Shown here: one piece after another, positions 62,171 through 64,000 of the stretch
Layout of the letters: every line of letters starts with the position of its first letter
Position numbering within the stretch: the first letter of the stretch is position 1
Assembly (NCBI GenBank): GCA_900767825.1
Contig: CAAGAN010000020.1
Coordinates: 62,001 to 126,000 of the forward strand
Reading direction: 5' to 3'
DNA length: 64,000 nucleotides
From: Bacilli bacterium
GTDB taxonomy: Bacteria; Bacillota_I; Bacilli_A; RFN20; CAG-826
Made by a program: the position numbers and the translations under genes
Notes under the pieces: generated by a model
What the model was told of the DNA's origin: nothing
Databases searched by the model: none
The model's input: only the letters and a program-made list of their open reading frames with translations

Positions 62171-64000
62171 ATGAAAAACATTGATAACAATCAAAAGGAT
62201 ATAAAACCTACCCCAGGTGATTTTGAATTCGTCCAGATGGATGAATCTATCCACGACAAGAAATTCGATACGAAGCCAACGACTTATCTAAAAGACGCGT
62301 TGAAGAGATTCTTAAAGAATAGGTCTTCAGTTGTCGCTAGCGTGATTTTATTTACCCTTATTGCCATGGCTATTATTGTTCCAGTAGCCAACAAATCAAA
62401 TATCGATTCCCCAAATAATACGATTAAGTATTTGCCACCTAAGTGGTTCTCTAGCGATATGGGTGGATTTATGGATGGTACCAAGGTGGTTGAAAATGCA
62501 ATCCTTGATCCAAATACAAATGAGCTTCCTTCGGATTCTACCTATAAACCTTATGCGGTTATAGGAGAAATTAAGACTAGAGTTAGCTATGCTGACCAAG
62601 TCGATAATGCCGTTTTGACTTATGGTAAGGGTGGTGCCTTATCGCTTAATAACGTCAGCGGCCATGTCGATAGCGAAACTAATCATTATAAATTCGATGA
62701 TGTTGGCATTGTTACTAAAGAAATAGAATTTGATTTGAATTCGACTTATTCCTATACGGTCAATATCGATTATGACTATACAGTCGAAAATTTATTCGAG
62801 AATTCTAAATTAAGCGCGAATCTTTCCTTTGTTACTACCATTAATAATGGAACCAGTGAAGAAGAATTATATATCCTATTAGCTAATGTTACTGATTTTG
62901 ATGCTTCTAGTGCCTATGTAGAAAAATCTATTGGAGATGTTAGCTTTAAAGCAACCGAACTAAAATGCGAGGACATCTCTTCTAAGATTAAGGGAAATAG
63001 CAATTTTGCTACTGCTAGTACTGCTAAAGGAAAATTAGCCATTATCCTAGAAGGGCAAAAAGGCGAAGTAGCTGCTAGTTATAAATATGCCAACATGCTT
63101 TATATTAGAAGCGTCGAGGCTAGTGCGAATATACCAGCTAGCTTTACTTGGGACGATTCAACTAAAGTAGTTGCTACCTATGGCAAATCCGATAGTGCTT
63201 TCTCTACTTTAAAGCAAGATTCCTTAAAAGTATCCATCTATCATAGCGTTGTTACCTATGGTAGTTTCCGTTATGATTGCTATGGAGCGGTATTTGGTGA
63301 TGTTTCCGATAAAGAATTCACCGAAGCTGAAATTAAGGAATTTGAAAAGAAGGAGTGGATGACCTACGATTGGAATCCTGAAACAGGTGCGAATAAGGCT
63401 CCTGGAGAATTCAAATTGACTCCAGAAGGAGAAAAATATTGCCCATTAAGAGAAATAACTAGCCAGACTGTTACAGTTATTCCTGGTGTTGGTTCTGTTA
63501 GAAGAGTCAAGGGTGTCTTCTCCATATATAGAGATATGTATATGAAGGGTGAGCTTTCTAGCTGCGAACCTCCAAAGTATTTCTTTGGAACTGAATCACA
63601 TGGATATGATTTCTTCAAATTAGTATTCTCTGGTTTATTAACTTCCTTAGGATTAGGTTTATTATCTACCGTCATCAATATATTTGTTGGACTTATCTGG
63701 GGTTCAATCTCAGGTTATTTCGGTGGGTGGGTCGACCTTATCATGGAAAGGTTCTGCGAAATCCTTGGCGGCATGCCTTGGATTGTCATGATGACTCTTA
63801 TTGTCTTACTATTAGGATCTAATTTCTGGACCTTCTTATTGGCTTTGTGTCTAACCGGCTGGATGGGGGTAGCCGCTGAAACTAGAAGCCAGTTCTATAG
63901 ATTTAAGCGAAGGGAATATGTTTTAGCATCAAGGACTCTAGGTGCAAGCGATACTAGACTTATCTTCAAGCACATCCTTCCAAATGGCATCGGGACAATC
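62171..64000 (+). CDS. oppC: Oligopeptide ABC importer permease OppC with a large extracytoplasmic insert, cut by window edge
   Basis: The frame is open from the ATG at 62171 to the window edge (610 codons). It has a 50-residue cytoplasmic N-terminus, one membrane helix (about 51-73, SVVASVILFTLIAMAIIVPV), and then about 400 residues outside the membrane. The permease core (from about 480) contains the family motif FGTESHGYD (standard FGTDxxGRD) and the EAA loop REYVLASRTLGASDTRLIF. In typical OppC the outer segment is about 60-70 residues. Here the insert is beta-rich (VNIDYDYTVENLF, IYHSVVTYGSFRYD). It starts two bases after oppB and lacks a strong ribosome site. Confidence 0.87.
   Translation, partial: MKNIDNNQKDIKPTPGDFEFVQMDESIHDKKFDTKPTTYLKDALKRFLKNRSSVVASVILFTLIAMAIIVPVANKSNIDSPNNTIKYLPPKWFSSDMGGFMDGTKVVENAILDPNTNELPSDSTYKPYAVIGEIKTRVSYADQVDNAVLTYGKGGALSLNNVSGHVDSETNHYKFDDVGIVTKEIEFDLNSTYSYTVNIDYDYTVENLFENSKLSANLSFVTTINNGTSEEELYILLANVTDFDASSAYVEKSIGDVSFKATELKCEDISSKIKGNSNFATASTAKGKLAIILEGQKGEVAASYKYANMLYIRSVEASANIPASFTWDDSTKVVATYGKSDSAFSTLKQDSLKVSIYHSVVTYGSFRYDCYGAVFGDVSDKEFTEAEIKEFEKKEWMTYDWNPETGANKAPGEFKLTPEGEKYCPLREITSQTVTVIPGVGSVRRVKGVFSIYRDMYMKGELSSCEPPKYFFGTESHGYDFFKLVFSGLLTSLGLGLLSTVINIFVGLIWGSISGYFGGWVDLIMERFCEILGGMPWIVMMTLIVLLLGSNFWTFLLALCLTGWMGVAAETRSQFYRFKRREYVLASRTLGASDTRLIFKHILPNGIGTI

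Overview
The window comes from a low-GC Gram-positive bacterium that uses the standard code, since in-frame TGG is tryptophan and TGA is a stop. The evidence is the dozen or so secreted lipoproteins with a Leu-x-x-Cys lipobox followed by Ser/Thr-rich linkers, ABC importers with lipoprotein binding proteins, an Sfp-type transferase and a DUF3899 protein. An uncultured gut member of the Bacilli (Erysipelotrichales, RF39 or Acholeplasma-like) fits best, but this is inference; no rRNA or other marker gene is present.

Layout. 1-3.2 kb is an accessory patch: an AlbA_2-type regulator leaving the left edge with short repeats in front of it, a decayed RhuM gene, a YhcG/DUF1016 nuclease and an XRE-GNAT fusion. 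Then come tRNA-Leu(CAA), an Sfp-type phosphopantetheinyl transferase and an 847-residue lipoprotein. 6.7-11.6 kb is a surface-polysaccharide block (GT4, flippase, ManC, GT4). 11.6-31.4 kb is a Gram-positive polysaccharide utilisation locus: a DUF4091 protein, two giant lipoproteins sharing a repeated module, a beta-helix lyase-like lipoprotein, a small membrane protein, an ABC importer without its own ATPase, a frameshifted membrane-anchored protein, a divergent AraC regulator, GH35 and GH78. The GH78/GH35/beta-helix set suggests a rhamnose- and galactose-containing pectic substrate such as rhamnogalacturonan I side chains. 31.5-34.9 kb holds housekeeping genes (HAD hydrolase, MntP-like pump, an M18 aminopeptidase broken by one in-frame stop, uridine kinase). 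34.9-57.3 kb is dominated by lipoproteins and surface proteins, including tandem paralogues, a 1371-residue BspA-type protein and an M6 metalloprotease, interrupted by a DUF4143 ATPase and a second AlbA_2/ATPase regulator. 57.5-64 kb has an orphan RelB/DinJ-like antitoxin, a DUF3899 protein and an oligopeptide importer (oppA-oppB-oppC) leaving the right edge.

How the parts work together. The sugar locus reads as surface binding and depolymerisation (lipoproteins, beta-helix protein), import (binding protein plus two permeases that must borrow an ATPase), and trimming by GH35 and GH78, under an AraC regulator. The Opp system and M6 protease would supply peptides.

Most notable observations: (i) both AlbA_2 genes carry repeated short DNA motifs just upstream; in the complete one the same motif recurs inside its own gene, in the linker before the C-terminal winged helix; (ii) a dnaX-like A-AAA-AAG heptamer lies exactly where two halves of a membrane-anchored protein change frame; (iii) several genes have a -10 box 9-12 bases before the ATG and no Shine-Dalgarno, implying leaderless mRNAs, while the lipoproteins have strong AAAGGA-type sites; (iv) OppC has an extracytoplasmic insertion of about 400 residues; (v) a repeated QNWGExG module is shared by two giant lipoproteins.
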